A stretch of DNA of 5,811 nucleotides from an uncultured Bacteroides sp. Its GTDB lineage: Bacteria; Bacteroidota; Bacteroidia; Bacteroidales; Bacteroidaceae. The position numbers and the translations under genes are program-made. The stretch lies in assembly GCA_902388495.1 (NCBI GenBank), contig CABMPP010000062.1, positions 1-5,811 of the forward strand, read 5' to 3'. Position 1 is the first letter of the stretch. The number at the start of each line of letters is the position of its first letter. Below are positions 1-5,734 of this stretch, one piece after another. The notes under the pieces are model-generated. The model was not told the origin of the DNA, ran no database searches, and was given only the letters and a program-made list of their open reading frames with translations.

Positions 1-165
1 TTGCCCTTTCAGGGCGCAGAGATAGGAGCGCATTATTACCCAGGGCGTTGCCCTGGGCTAATAGATGAAAGCCCTTCAGGCTTTACTGCACTAATAGATA
101 AAAGGCTTTCAGGTTTTGCTGTGCAAGTAATCCGAATGGAAATCTTGCTCCAGCGCTACGCCCCT
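1..165. repeat. REP-like cluster of short palindromic repeats
   Basis: About four related units follow one another, each built round a small palindrome. Unit 1 has gccct-ttc-agggc (3-15). Unit 2 has an 8-bp perfect stem with a gtt loop (39-57). Unit 3 has aaagcc/ggcttt round a 5-base loop (68-84). Unit 4 (about 101-117) is a decayed version of unit 3. Units 3 and 4 are tandem: both start with ctaatagat and end in tgca (58-90 and 91-125). The tail (about 141-165, containing gcgctacgcccc) may also belong to the element. From memory, similar gccctttcagggc and cccagggc-gtt-gccctggg repeats are dispersed in many Bacteroidetes and Planctomycetes/Verrucomicrobia genomes; they resemble REPs mobilised by RAYT (Y1 tyrosine) transposases. 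The origin is inference. The cluster lies just past the 3' end of the leucine-rich-repeat gene, so it would form hairpins in that transcript's 3' end. The left limit is cut by the window edge. Confidence 0.7.
39..57. repeat. Perfect 8-bp hairpin within the REP-like cluster
   Basis: cccagggc (39-46), gtt loop (47-49) and gccctggg (50-57) form the strongest palindrome of the cluster, with seven of eight pairs being G-C. Read on the minus strand it lies about 115 bases beyond the stop codon of the leucine-rich-repeat gene. It could protect or end that mRNA, but there is no adjacent run of T on that strand, so it is not a classical intrinsic terminator. Confidence 0.75.
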
Positions 166-171
166 AAATTA

Positions 172-1215
172 TCATTTATAAATCAATTTCCCTTCCCCAT
201 CTCCAAACAGATTATCTCCTAATGTCGTAATCTTATTTCCCGTAGCTACTACATAGCGTAGATTTTCACATCCCATAAACGCTCCATATTCAATGGCTGT
301 TACACCGGGAGGTAGTTCCAGTGTTCCGCATAGGCGTCCGCAGCCGCTGAAAGCACGTTGCCCGATACTTCTTAAACCGTAGGGAAGGATCACATTCAGC
401 AGATACTTCTTTTGGGTGAAAGTATAGTCGGGGATGGTGGTGGCATTGCTTTTCGAGAGGTCGATAGATACCAGATTGGGCATATAGTCGCGTATCAGTG
501 TGAAGTCTGCTTCATCCGTTTTGCCTTCTATGGTCAGGAAATTCACGTCTTTGGGCTGTAATCCGGCTCTCAGCAGTTCGCTGGCAAGACTTCCCATTTT
601 ACCTATCTGTACGGTCACTGTCAGTGGTTCTCCTTCAATGAAGGCGAATGTTTCCCATTTCTTCTTGGTGCGGTAGGCATCACTGCTGCCTGGCGGGACG
701 AATATGGCAGTAATACTGTCGGCCAATGCTTCGGGCAATAGGTTGGGGGCACTCTTTTTCCGTATCTGGCATATATGCAGATTCTTGCAACCCTTGAAGG
801 CGGCATCTTCAATATTCTTGGTTTTGTCGGAAAGGATAACTCTGGTTAGGGTTTCTTTTCCGATGAAAGTGCTGTCATTTACTTGCTTGCAGAAGGCGTA
901 CGCGGGGATACAGTTTGCCGGATAGATATAAAAACGGTTCGGATAGGTACCGTTCTTGCCGGCATACGTGCTGATGGAAACATTTGATATGTCCAATAAT
1001 TGAAGTTTCTTGAATTCATCTCTCAGATGGCGGAAATCGATGGCGTTCAACTTGCCTTGCAGGGTCAGTTGAGTGATTTCATTGGCCTCTGCTTCGGTCA
1101 GCAGTTCTACCAAAGTACCTGGTTTGGCTACGTAGCATATCTTCGATTTCTGTGCTGAGGCGTTCAGCATTAGCCCCAAGCCGGCAGCCATTAAAAGTAT
1201 TTTTCTTAGTTTCAT
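172..1215 (-). CDS. Secreted BspA-like leucine-rich-repeat protein
   Basis: Protein of 347 residues, probably exported to the periplasm or cell surface. Residues 1-21 form a signal peptide (charged MKLRK, then a hydrophobic core, then ASA before Q22, a good signal peptidase I site). There is no lipobox cysteine, so it is not predicted to be a lipoprotein. The mature part carries BspA-type (LRR_5) repeats, seen as xAFxGCxxL at about 138-146 (AAFKGCKNL), 288-295 (AFSGCGRL) and 311-319 (GAFMGCENL), each after an I/V-rich strand. The protein is internally duplicated: about 32-80 (PGTL...LTLQGKLNAIDFRHLR...LDIS) and about 207-256 (MGSL...LTIEGKTDEADFTLIR...IDLS) match in order, each followed by LRR strands. 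In known BspA-like proteins this fold binds host or bacterial surface ligands; the ligand here is unknown. The ATG at 1213-1215 is chosen because it begins the signal peptide. The gene stands alone, and the C-terminus (GEGKLIYK) is short, close to the REP-like cluster. Confidence 0.88.
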   Translation of the reverse strand: MKLRKILLMAAGLGLMLNASAQKSKICYVAKPGTLVELLTEAEANEITQLTLQGKLNAIDFRHLRDEFKKLQLLDISNVSISTYAGKNGTYPNRFYIYPANCIPAYAFCKQVNDSTFIGKETLTRVILSDKTKNIEDAAFKGCKNLHICQIRKKSAPNLLPEALADSITAIFVPPGSSDAYRTKKKWETFAFIEGEPLTVTVQIGKMGSLASELLRAGLQPKDVNFLTIEGKTDEADFTLIRDYMPNLVSIDLSKSNATTIPDYTFTQKKYLLNVILPYGLRSIGQRAFSGCGRLCGTLELPPGVTAIEYGAFMGCENLRYVVATGNKITTLGDNLFGDGEGKLIYK

Positions 1216-1243
1216 GCTTCTGATTTCAGATTAGTTGACTTTT

Positions 1244-1251
1244 CAAATATA
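1244..1251 (-). promoter_or_regulatory. Candidate -7 box for the leucine-rich-repeat gene
   Basis: On the minus strand this reads TATATTTG, a full match to the Bacteroidetes -7 consensus TAnnTTTG, 28 bases before the ATG at 1215. No clear TTG -33 element is seen about 20 bases further upstream, so this is moderate evidence. It would give a leader of roughly 20-25 bases. Confidence 0.5.
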
Positions 1252-1295
1252 AGAAGAAAACGGCAGGAATAAATGAAGTTTTTCCTTTTTATTAT

Positions 1296-1303
1296 TATTT
1301 TTG
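1296..1303 (+). promoter_or_regulatory. Candidate -7 box for the CPBP protease gene
   Basis: TATTTTTG matches TAnnTTTG and lies 27 bases before the ATG at 1331, the same distance as in the divergent gene. The region is T-rich, so a chance match is possible, and no clear -33 TTG is visible. If real, transcription would begin near 1310, which excludes the TTG at 1301 as the start codon. Confidence 0.45.
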
Positions 1304-1330
1304 TCACATATTAATCTATATGAAAATAAG

Positions 1331-2224
1331 ATGGGAATAGAAGAAAAGCTAAATGAAGGTGTTGTTGTGTCTAAATCAAAGCGTTTATGGCTGACGGCAC
1401 TTGATGTCATATTGTTCATCGTGCTCTGGGGAGCTTTTGCGTTCTTTATTACCATGCCTTTCTCACTTTTGTTTAAGGGGCTGAGCGAGGTGAGTAGTAC
1501 TAATGTCCCGTTGCTTATATTGCAGGAAACACTGTTGCTGGTTGCTGCATTTCTTGCAGCATGGATTTTATTGAGCCGCCGCGGACGACCTCTTACGAGT
1601 TTGGGGTTGTCTCTGCACGAAGGGCGGTGGAAAGACTTGTTTAGCGGAGCTTTGTTTGCTGTCCTTCTCTATGCCGTTGGTTTCGGACTCTCCCTGTTGT
1701 TGGGAGCCGTGGAGGTGGCGGGTGCTTCCTTTCAGCCGTCTTCTTTGTTGATGGCCCTTACATATTTCTTCTTGGTGGGCGTTACGGAAGAGCTGGTACT
1801 GCGTGGTTTCGTTTTAGGACGTATGCTGGATGGTGGAGTGAATAAATTCTGGGCATTGTTTCTGTCTTCGGCCATTTTTTCTCTGTTGCATATCTTCAAC
1901 CCGAATTTTGCATTTGTTCCGTTCCTCAATATTCTGCTGGCAGGATTATTGCTGGGTGCTTCTTATATATATACGCGTAACCTTTGTTTTCCTATTGCCC
2001 TGCATTGGTTCTGGAACTGGCTGCAAGGACCTATATTGGGTTATGAGGTCAGTGGCAACCGATTTACTGATAGTCTGATTGCGCTTCGCCTGCCCGAAGC
2101 AAACCTGATAAACGGAGGAGCCTTCGGGTTTGAAGGCTCCATCCTTTGTACCGTTCTTATGATAGTGGGTACAGCGCTTATCATTGGTTATTATACAATT
2201 CGTCAAAAGACTTGCGGGAATTAA
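1331..2224 (+). CDS. CPBP family intramembrane metalloprotease (CAAX/Abi)
   Basis: Protein of 297 residues with seven or eight hydrophobic segments (about 21-40, 59-81, 102-124, 138-154, 173-189, 195-215 and 270-289), so it sits in the inner membrane. It has the three CPBP motifs in order: EExxxR as E153-E154-LVL-R158, FxxxH as F183-SLL-H187, and HxxxN as H225-WFW-N229. In the family these residues form the active site, probably binding a metal, of proteases related to eukaryotic Rce1. In bacteria they act on membrane-linked peptides, in bacteriocin maturation, self-immunity or signalling. The substrate here cannot be told. All catalytic residues are present, so it is probably active. I chose ATG 1331 over an in-frame TTG at 1301, because the TTG lies inside the likely -7 box. 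Upstream bases (gaaaataag) are A-rich with a weak ribosome site. A promoter for the next operon overlaps the gene's 3' end. Confidence 0.9.
   Translation: MGIEEKLNEGVVVSKSKRLWLTALDVILFIVLWGAFAFFITMPFSLLFKGLSEVSSTNVPLLILQETLLLVAAFLAAWILLSRRGRPLTSLGLSLHEGRWKDLFSGALFAVLLYAVGFGLSLLLGAVEVAGASFQPSSLLMALTYFFLVGVTEELVLRGFVLGRMLDGGVNKFWALFLSSAIFSLLHIFNPNFAFVPFLNILLAGLLLGASYIYTRNLCFPIALHWFWNWLQGPILGYEVSGNRFTDSLIALRLPEANLINGGAFGFEGSILCTVLMIVGTALIIGYYTIRQKTCGN
2117..2140 (+). repeat. 9-bp perfect inverted repeat inside the CPBP coding region
   Basis: ggagccttc (2117-2125) and gaaggctcc (2132-2140) pair perfectly round the loop gggttt. It encodes part of the GGAFGFEGS linker before the last membrane segment. 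The stem is strong but is not followed by a T run, so I do not call it a terminator. It lies 72 bases before the next promoter's -33 element. Confidence 0.6.
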
Positions 2225-2242
2225 AAATAATACCTATCTTTG
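2212..2242 (+). promoter_or_regulatory. Promoter of the DUF4160/DUF2442 operon
   Basis: A -33 TTG (2212-2214) and a -7 box TATCTTTG (2235-2242, full match to TAnnTTTG) are separated by 20 bases, the usual Bacteroidetes arrangement. It overlaps the last codons and stop of the CPBP gene. Transcription would start near 2249, leaving a leader of about 19 bases before ATG 2268. If the downstream HTH protein autoregulates the operon, its operator should be here; no clear palindrome is visible in 2205-2267. Confidence 0.75.
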
Positions 2243-2267
2243 TGTAGAACATAACAAAACATATATT

Positions 2268-2507
2268 ATGCCGGAAATATTTAGATTTTTTGGTTTCTCA
2301 TTTTTCTATTATAGTAAGGAGCATGAGCCTCCGCACGTGCACGTAGAAGGTGCGAATGGTATAGCTAAGTTTGAATGGAATGGTGAGAACTTTATTTTAA
2401 AAGAGAAACAAGGAATTAAAACCAATGATATAAAACGTATATCCGGTGTTATAGAGGAAAATAAAGATTTAATAATAAAGCATTGGAATAACTATTTTAA
2501 AAGATGA
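2268..2507 (+). CDS. DUF4160 protein, putative toxin of a toxin-antitoxin pair
   Basis: Small protein of 79 residues matching DUF4160 over nearly its whole length. It has the N-terminal MPEIFRFFGFSFFYYSKEHEPPHVHVEG block with the family's E-PPH-H-HV signature (E20, P21, P22, H23, H25), then an aromatic/acidic strand (AKFEWNGE, 33-40) and a C-terminal helix ending in W73-NNYF. DUF4160 proteins are commonly encoded beside DUF2442 proteins and are listed among putative type II toxin-antitoxin components; the biochemical activity is not established as far as I know. The toxin role is inferred from small size and neighbour. ATG 2268 is chosen because the operon promoter lies after the earlier in-frame ATG at 2184. 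There is no clear Shine-Dalgarno; the leader is A-rich. The next gene begins 9 bases after the stop. Base composition is clearly more AT-rich than the flanks (2401-2460 is about 30% G+C), suggesting acquisition. Confidence 0.82.
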   Translation: MPEIFRFFGFSFFYYSKEHEPPHVHVEGANGIAKFEWNGENFILKEKQGIKTNDIKRISGVIEENKDLIIKHWNNYFKR

Positions 2508-2516
2508 GATAAGTGT

Positions 2517-2924
2517 ATGAAGATTAGAGAAATTTGGTTTAATGGAGACTATATCTATGGGAAGGACGAACATGGAAATGAATATCGCCAGTCTCTTCTT
2601 TGGTATCCTAAGCTAAAGGATGCTTCGGATGAAGAACGCTCTTCCTATACATTTGGTTTTGATGGAATACACTGGAGAAAACTAGATGAAGACATTAGTT
2701 TTGAAAGTTTTGTGTATGAGGATGCAGAGCCAACTCCGCTTCAGAAATTCTTCCTTGCTCATAAAGAATTAAATGTAGCGGAGTTTGCTAAGCTGATAGG
2801 TATTAATGCTACTCTGTTGCGAAATTATATCAATGGTTTTAAAAAGCCATCTAAAGAGCGGGAAGCATTGATATTAGAGCAGATTCATCGTTTAGGAGTC
2901 GAGTTTGCTCAAGTCGCATTTTAA
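2517..2924 (+). CDS. DUF2442 protein with C-terminal helix-turn-helix, putative antitoxin
   Basis: Protein of 135 residues with two parts. Residues 1-66 look like DUF2442: a short strand-rich N-terminus (MKIREIWFNGDYIYGKDEHGN) and the closing FDGIHWRKLDEDISFESF (48-65), comparable with the family's G-x-x-W-x-x-LDEDIS ending. Residues about 75-130 form an XRE-like helix-turn-helix: LQKFF, then VAEFAKLIGINATLLRNYING (helix-turn-recognition helix), then a KPSKEREALILEQI helix. The combination suggests a DNA-binding antitoxin that could repress its own operon and bind the DUF4160 partner; that is inference. It starts 9 bases after the DUF4160 stop and shares its promoter. A gagataag stretch upstream may serve as a weak ribosome site. 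The stop is 10 bases from the stop of convergent tex. A T run follows, but I see no hairpin. Confidence 0.8.
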   Translation: MKIREIWFNGDYIYGKDEHGNEYRQSLLWYPKLKDASDEERSSYTFGFDGIHWRKLDEDISFESFVYEDAEPTPLQKFFLAHKELNVAEFAKLIGINATLLRNYINGFKKPSKEREALILEQIHRLGVEFAQVAF

Positions 2925-2934
2925 AGTCGTTTTT

Positions 2935-5070
2935 TTATTCTTGCGATACTCCTATCATTGTCAGCTGAATTCTTTTGCGGGCAGTATCTATGTTGAGTAC
3001 TTTCACGCGTACGTGCTGATGAATGGAAACTACCTCGTTAGGGTCTGATATAAATCTTTCGGCAAGCTGGGAGAGGTGTATCAGGCCATTTTCTTTAATA
3101 CCTATATCGACGAATGCGCCGAAGTTTGTGATGTTTCCTACGATACCGGGCAGTTCCATACCTTCGCGCAAGTCGTTGATGGTACGTACGTTCTTGTCGA
3201 ATTCGAAGATTTTGATCGGTCCGCGCGGGTCACGTCCGGGTTTGTCCAGTTCTTGCAAGATGTCTTTTAGTGTAGGCATACCTACGGTGGGAGAGAGGTA
3301 ACGTTCCGGATTTATTTTCAGACGCAGTTCTTTGCTGGCTATCAGTTCGGCTACACTGCATCCCAGGTCTTTTGCCATTTGCTCTACGATGCAGTAGCTT
3401 TCAGGATGCACGGCGGTATTGTCCAACGGATTTTTAGCTTGAGGAATGCGCAGGAAGCCGGCACATTGTTCGAAGGCTTTGGCACCCATGCGCGGAACCT
3501 TCATCAACTCCTTGCGAGAGGAGAATGCACCGTTCTCGGCACGATAGTTTACGATGTTTTGTGCCAGTTGAGGGCCTAATCCCGAAATGTAAGTCAGCAA
3601 ATGGCTGCTTGCAGTGTTCAGGTTGACGCCAACCAGGTTTACACAATTCTCTACGGTTTGGTCCAGCGACTTTTTCAGTTTGGTTTGATCTACGTCGTGC
3701 TGGTATTGCCCCACGCCAATGGACTTCGGGTCAATCTTCACCAGCTCGGCCAGCGGGTCCATCAGGCGTCGCCCTATAGATACTGCACCACGTACGGTGA
3801 CGTCATATTCCGGAAACTCATCACGGGCAATTTTAGAAGCCGAGTAAATGGATGCACCTTGCTCGCTGACGACGAATACTTGTATTTCACGCGTGAATAC
3901 CTGTCGTTTCAAGAAATCCTCCGTTTCCCGGCTGGCTGTTCCATTGCCGATGGCAACGGCATCAATCTTGTATGCCTCTATCATTTTCTGTAGTTTGGAG
4001 AAGGCTTCTTTCGGTTTGTTCACCGGTGGATGAGGATAGATGTTTTCATTGTGCAGTAAGTTTCCTTGTGCATCCAGACATACCACTTTGCAGCCTGTGC
4101 GGAATCCGGGGTCTATACCCATTACACGTTTTTGTCCCAAAGGTGACGCAAGTAACAGCTGACGGAGGTTTTCTGCAAACACTTTGATTGCCTCTTCATC
4201 GGCGCGCTCTTTGCTTTGTGCGGCAAATTCCGTTTCAATGGAAGGTTTCAGCAAGCGCTTGTAGGCATCTTGCACGGCTTCTGTCACTTGCTGTCCGCAA
4301 GCGTTGTTGCTGCGTACAAACTGGCGTTCCAGCCGTTCCACGCATTCCTCGTCGTTAGGACTGATGCTGACTTTCAACAATCCTTCAGCCTCTGCCCGAC
4401 GAATGGCAAGCAAACGGTGGGAACTGCATCGTTTCAGTGGCTCCGAGCAGTCAAAGTAATCGCGGTATTTGGCGGCCTCTTCTTCCTTACCTTTCACTAC
4501 TTTGGCAGTCAATACACCCTGGCGGGCAAAGTAGTTACGCACACTGTTTCTTGCTTGTTCGTCTTCACTTACATGTTCGGCAATGATGTCGCGGGCACCT
4601 TTCAGAGCATCTTCCACATCCTTCACATCGCCTTTTACATAGCTGGCTGCACGATCTTCGGGATGAGGTTCCCGTTGCAGCATCAGCAGGGTGGCAAGTG
4701 GTTCCAGACCCTTCTGCCGGGCTGCTTCCGCACGGGTCTTGCGCTTGGGTTTGTAGGGGAGGTAGATATCTTCCAGCACGGTGTTGTCCCAGGTCGATTC
4801 AATGCGCTTTTGGAGCTCGGGTGTCAGTTTCCCTTGTTCCGTGATGGTGCTGAGGATGGTTTCTTTCCGTTTGGCTGTCTCATTCAGCTTCTCATATTGC
4901 GTCTGGATAGCTTCAATCTGTACTTCGTCCAGGCCGCCCGTCATTTCTTTGCGGTAGCGGCTGATGAAAGGGATGGTTGCCCCGTCATTCAGCAAGCCGA
5001 GCGTCTGGCTGATTTGTTTTTCTGATATGCCGAGTGTGTCGGATATCATGCGGTGAAAGTTTTGTATCAT
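2935..5070 (-). CDS. tex: Tex family transcription accessory / RNA-binding protein
   Basis: Full-length Tex of 711 residues, close to other bacterial Tex/YdcI proteins (about 710-780). Domains in order: a helical Tex N-terminal region (about 1-190) with the hallmark ATIPFISRYRKEMTGGLDE (31-49); a central helical part; a YqgF/RuvC-like RNase H fold starting at VMGIDPGFRTG (316-326) and including AIGNGTASRETE (373-384); a helix-hairpin-helix region (about 478-550, with ISGLGPQLAQNIVNYR); and a C-terminal S1 RNA-binding domain (about 636-706, PGIVGNITNFGAFVDIGIKENGLIHLS). The Tex family binds nucleic acid in the cytoplasm and affects transcription, toxin gene expression in some species and stress tolerance. 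The YqgF domain in Tex is thought to be catalytically weak or inactive. ATG 5068-5070 is used; a second Met at residue 8 is possible. The gene is transcribed alone, convergent with the DUF2442 gene and divergent from the 175-residue gene. Confidence 0.97.
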   Translation of the reverse strand: MIQNFHRMISDTLGISEKQISQTLGLLNDGATIPFISRYRKEMTGGLDEVQIEAIQTQYEKLNETAKRKETILSTITEQGKLTPELQKRIESTWDNTVLEDIYLPYKPKRKTRAEAARQKGLEPLATLLMLQREPHPEDRAASYVKGDVKDVEDALKGARDIIAEHVSEDEQARNSVRNYFARQGVLTAKVVKGKEEEAAKYRDYFDCSEPLKRCSSHRLLAIRRAEAEGLLKVSISPNDEECVERLERQFVRSNNACGQQVTEAVQDAYKRLLKPSIETEFAAQSKERADEEAIKVFAENLRQLLLASPLGQKRVMGIDPGFRTGCKVVCLDAQGNLLHNENIYPHPPVNKPKEAFSKLQKMIEAYKIDAVAIGNGTASRETEDFLKRQVFTREIQVFVVSEQGASIYSASKIARDEFPEYDVTVRGAVSIGRRLMDPLAELVKIDPKSIGVGQYQHDVDQTKLKKSLDQTVENCVNLVGVNLNTASSHLLTYISGLGPQLAQNIVNYRAENGAFSSRKELMKVPRMGAKAFEQCAGFLRIPQAKNPLDNTAVHPESYCIVEQMAKDLGCSVAELIASKELRLKINPERYLSPTVGMPTLKDILQELDKPGRDPRGPIKIFEFDKNVRTINDLREGMELPGIVGNITNFGAFVDIGIKENGLIHLSQLAERFISDPNEVVSIHQHVRVKVLNIDTARKRIQLTMIGVSQE

Positions 5071-5091
5071 TTGCGTCTTTTAATTTTGCGC

Positions 5092-5099
5092 CAAAAGTA
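5092..5099 (-). promoter_or_regulatory. Candidate -7 box for tex
   Basis: On the minus strand this reads TACTTTTG, a full match to TAnnTTTG, 21 bases before the tex ATG. The matching -33 region is only T-rich (no clear TTG at 19-21 bases). The predicted leader would be about 15 bases, which is short. Confidence 0.5.
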
Positions 5100-5137
5100 C
5101 GAAAAACAATTGTAGCATAAAAATAAACTTCATATTC

Positions 5138-5168
5138 TTGGAGAAATCGTTTCTTTTCACGAAGTTTG
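5138..5168 (+). promoter_or_regulatory. Candidate promoter for the colicin M-motif gene
   Basis: TTG (5138-5140), a 20-base spacer and GAAGTTTG (5161-5168) fit the Bacteroidetes -33/-7 layout with one mismatch in the -7 box (G for the first T). Transcription would begin near 5175, giving a leader of about 26 bases to ATG 5201. This argues against the in-frame TTG at 5138 as the start codon. Confidence 0.45.
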
Positions 5169-5200
5169 TCAAATATAACCAACTTAAAAATATTGAAAAT

Positions 5201-5728
5201 ATGGGAACTGCAAAGAGTAATCCCTTTTGGGGAATAGTTATGGAGATGCTTAATCAGAAATTTAAAGAAGCATTCGGGAAAGACGTCAAGGAAGTGTTGG
5301 AGTTTGTTATGGCAAATTTGAACAGTGACTTTGAAAAGCAATGTCTGGTTTGTTACTTTCTGGGTAAAGGAGCACCGTTACAAGTGAGCGATGATGTCTT
5401 TAAAAGAGCAGCTGCGGTAGCTGTCGAAGCTCGTGCGGCAAGTGAAAAGAGATATGGTGGACCAACTCCCGTTACTATCGACGGCAAGAAATATTATTCT
5501 CAGGTTATCTCTTTCTATGATTCCGATGAATTCAATTATGCTTTCGGTTGTGCAACGGTTTTCTTTGATGAGAACGGCGTACCGGTAGGTCTGAAAGACC
5601 GTTATGATTTCGATATGGCCGGACATCGGGACAAGATGGCTGAGAAACTGACGGAACTCATGGCTAAAATAGAGCATTCCAAGTTGGGTGGCAAACCGTA
5701 TGATATCTATTACGGAATCCATGATTAG
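5201..5728 (+). CDS. Unrecognised 175-residue protein with colicin M-type catalytic motif
   Basis: I do not recognise the full-length protein. It has no signal peptide and no membrane segment. Residues 1-80 are mostly helical by appearance (NQKFKEAFGKDVKEVLEFVM; then DDVFKRAAAVAVEARAASEKR). Residues about 90-132 look strand-rich (VTIDGKKYYSQVISFYDSDE, FGCATVFFDENGVPVGL). The motif D133-R-Y135-D136-FDMAG-H142-R143 exactly fits DxYDx5HR, the active-site signature of colicin M-type enzymes, which cleave the peptidoglycan precursor lipid II in the periplasm. It is followed by a helix (DKMAEKLTELMAKI) and GGKPYDIYYG near the C-terminus, an order similar to what I recall of colicin M-type domains. 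Lipid II hydrolase activity is therefore a hypothesis. No immunity, lysis or secretion gene is visible beside it. ATG 5201 is chosen for its position after the candidate promoter and the A-rich leader (ttgaaaat); starts at Met14 or Met16 are less likely. Confidence 0.85.
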   Translation: MGTAKSNPFWGIVMEMLNQKFKEAFGKDVKEVLEFVMANLNSDFEKQCLVCYFLGKGAPLQVSDDVFKRAAAVAVEARAASEKRYGGPTPVTIDGKKYYSQVISFYDSDEFNYAFGCATVFFDENGVPVGLKDRYDFDMAGHRDKMAEKLTELMAKIEHSKLGGKPYDIYYGIHD

Positions 5729-5734
5729 GATTCA

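Noticed and set aside
1..165. CRISPR array
   Set aside because: Units vary in sequence and spacing, the palindromes fill most of each unit, there are no uniform spacers, and no cas gene is present.
1..222. Open frame of 73 codons through the left-edge repeats
   Set aside because: It is made of the palindromic repeats (PGRCPGL-type translation), overlaps the end of the leucine-rich-repeat gene, and lacks any domain; such frames are a known artefact of these repeats.
1301..1330. TTG at 1301 as an upstream start of the CPBP gene
   Set aside because: The TTG overlaps the candidate -7 box, and the extra 10 residues (SHINLYENK) are polar and unlike family N-termini; ATG 1331 fits better.
2184..2267. 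Upstream ATG that would extend the DUF4160 protein to 107 residues
   Set aside because: It overlaps the CPBP gene and contains the -33/-7 promoter; the DUF4160 family block begins exactly at the Met encoded at 2268.
2925..2936. Run of seven T after the DUF2442 gene as an intrinsic terminator
   Set aside because: No convincing GC-rich stem precedes the T run, and the T tract overlaps the tex stop codon; a T run alone is not enough.
4216..5025. Long plus-strand open frame (269 codons) opposite tex, and several shorter ones
   Set aside because: The antisense strand of a codon-biased gene often stays open; the translation has no recognisable domain and the minus-strand tex reading is unambiguous.
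5138..5200. TTG at 5138 as the start of the last gene, adding 21 residues
   Set aside because: The TTG fits better as a -33 element with a 20-base spacer to GAAGTTTG; the extra residues (EKSFLFTKFVKYNQL...) do not form a convincing signal peptide.
4985..5341. Minus-strand open frame of 118 codons across the tex start and the divergent gene
   Set aside because: It overlaps two better-supported genes and both candidate promoters, and has no recognisable domain.
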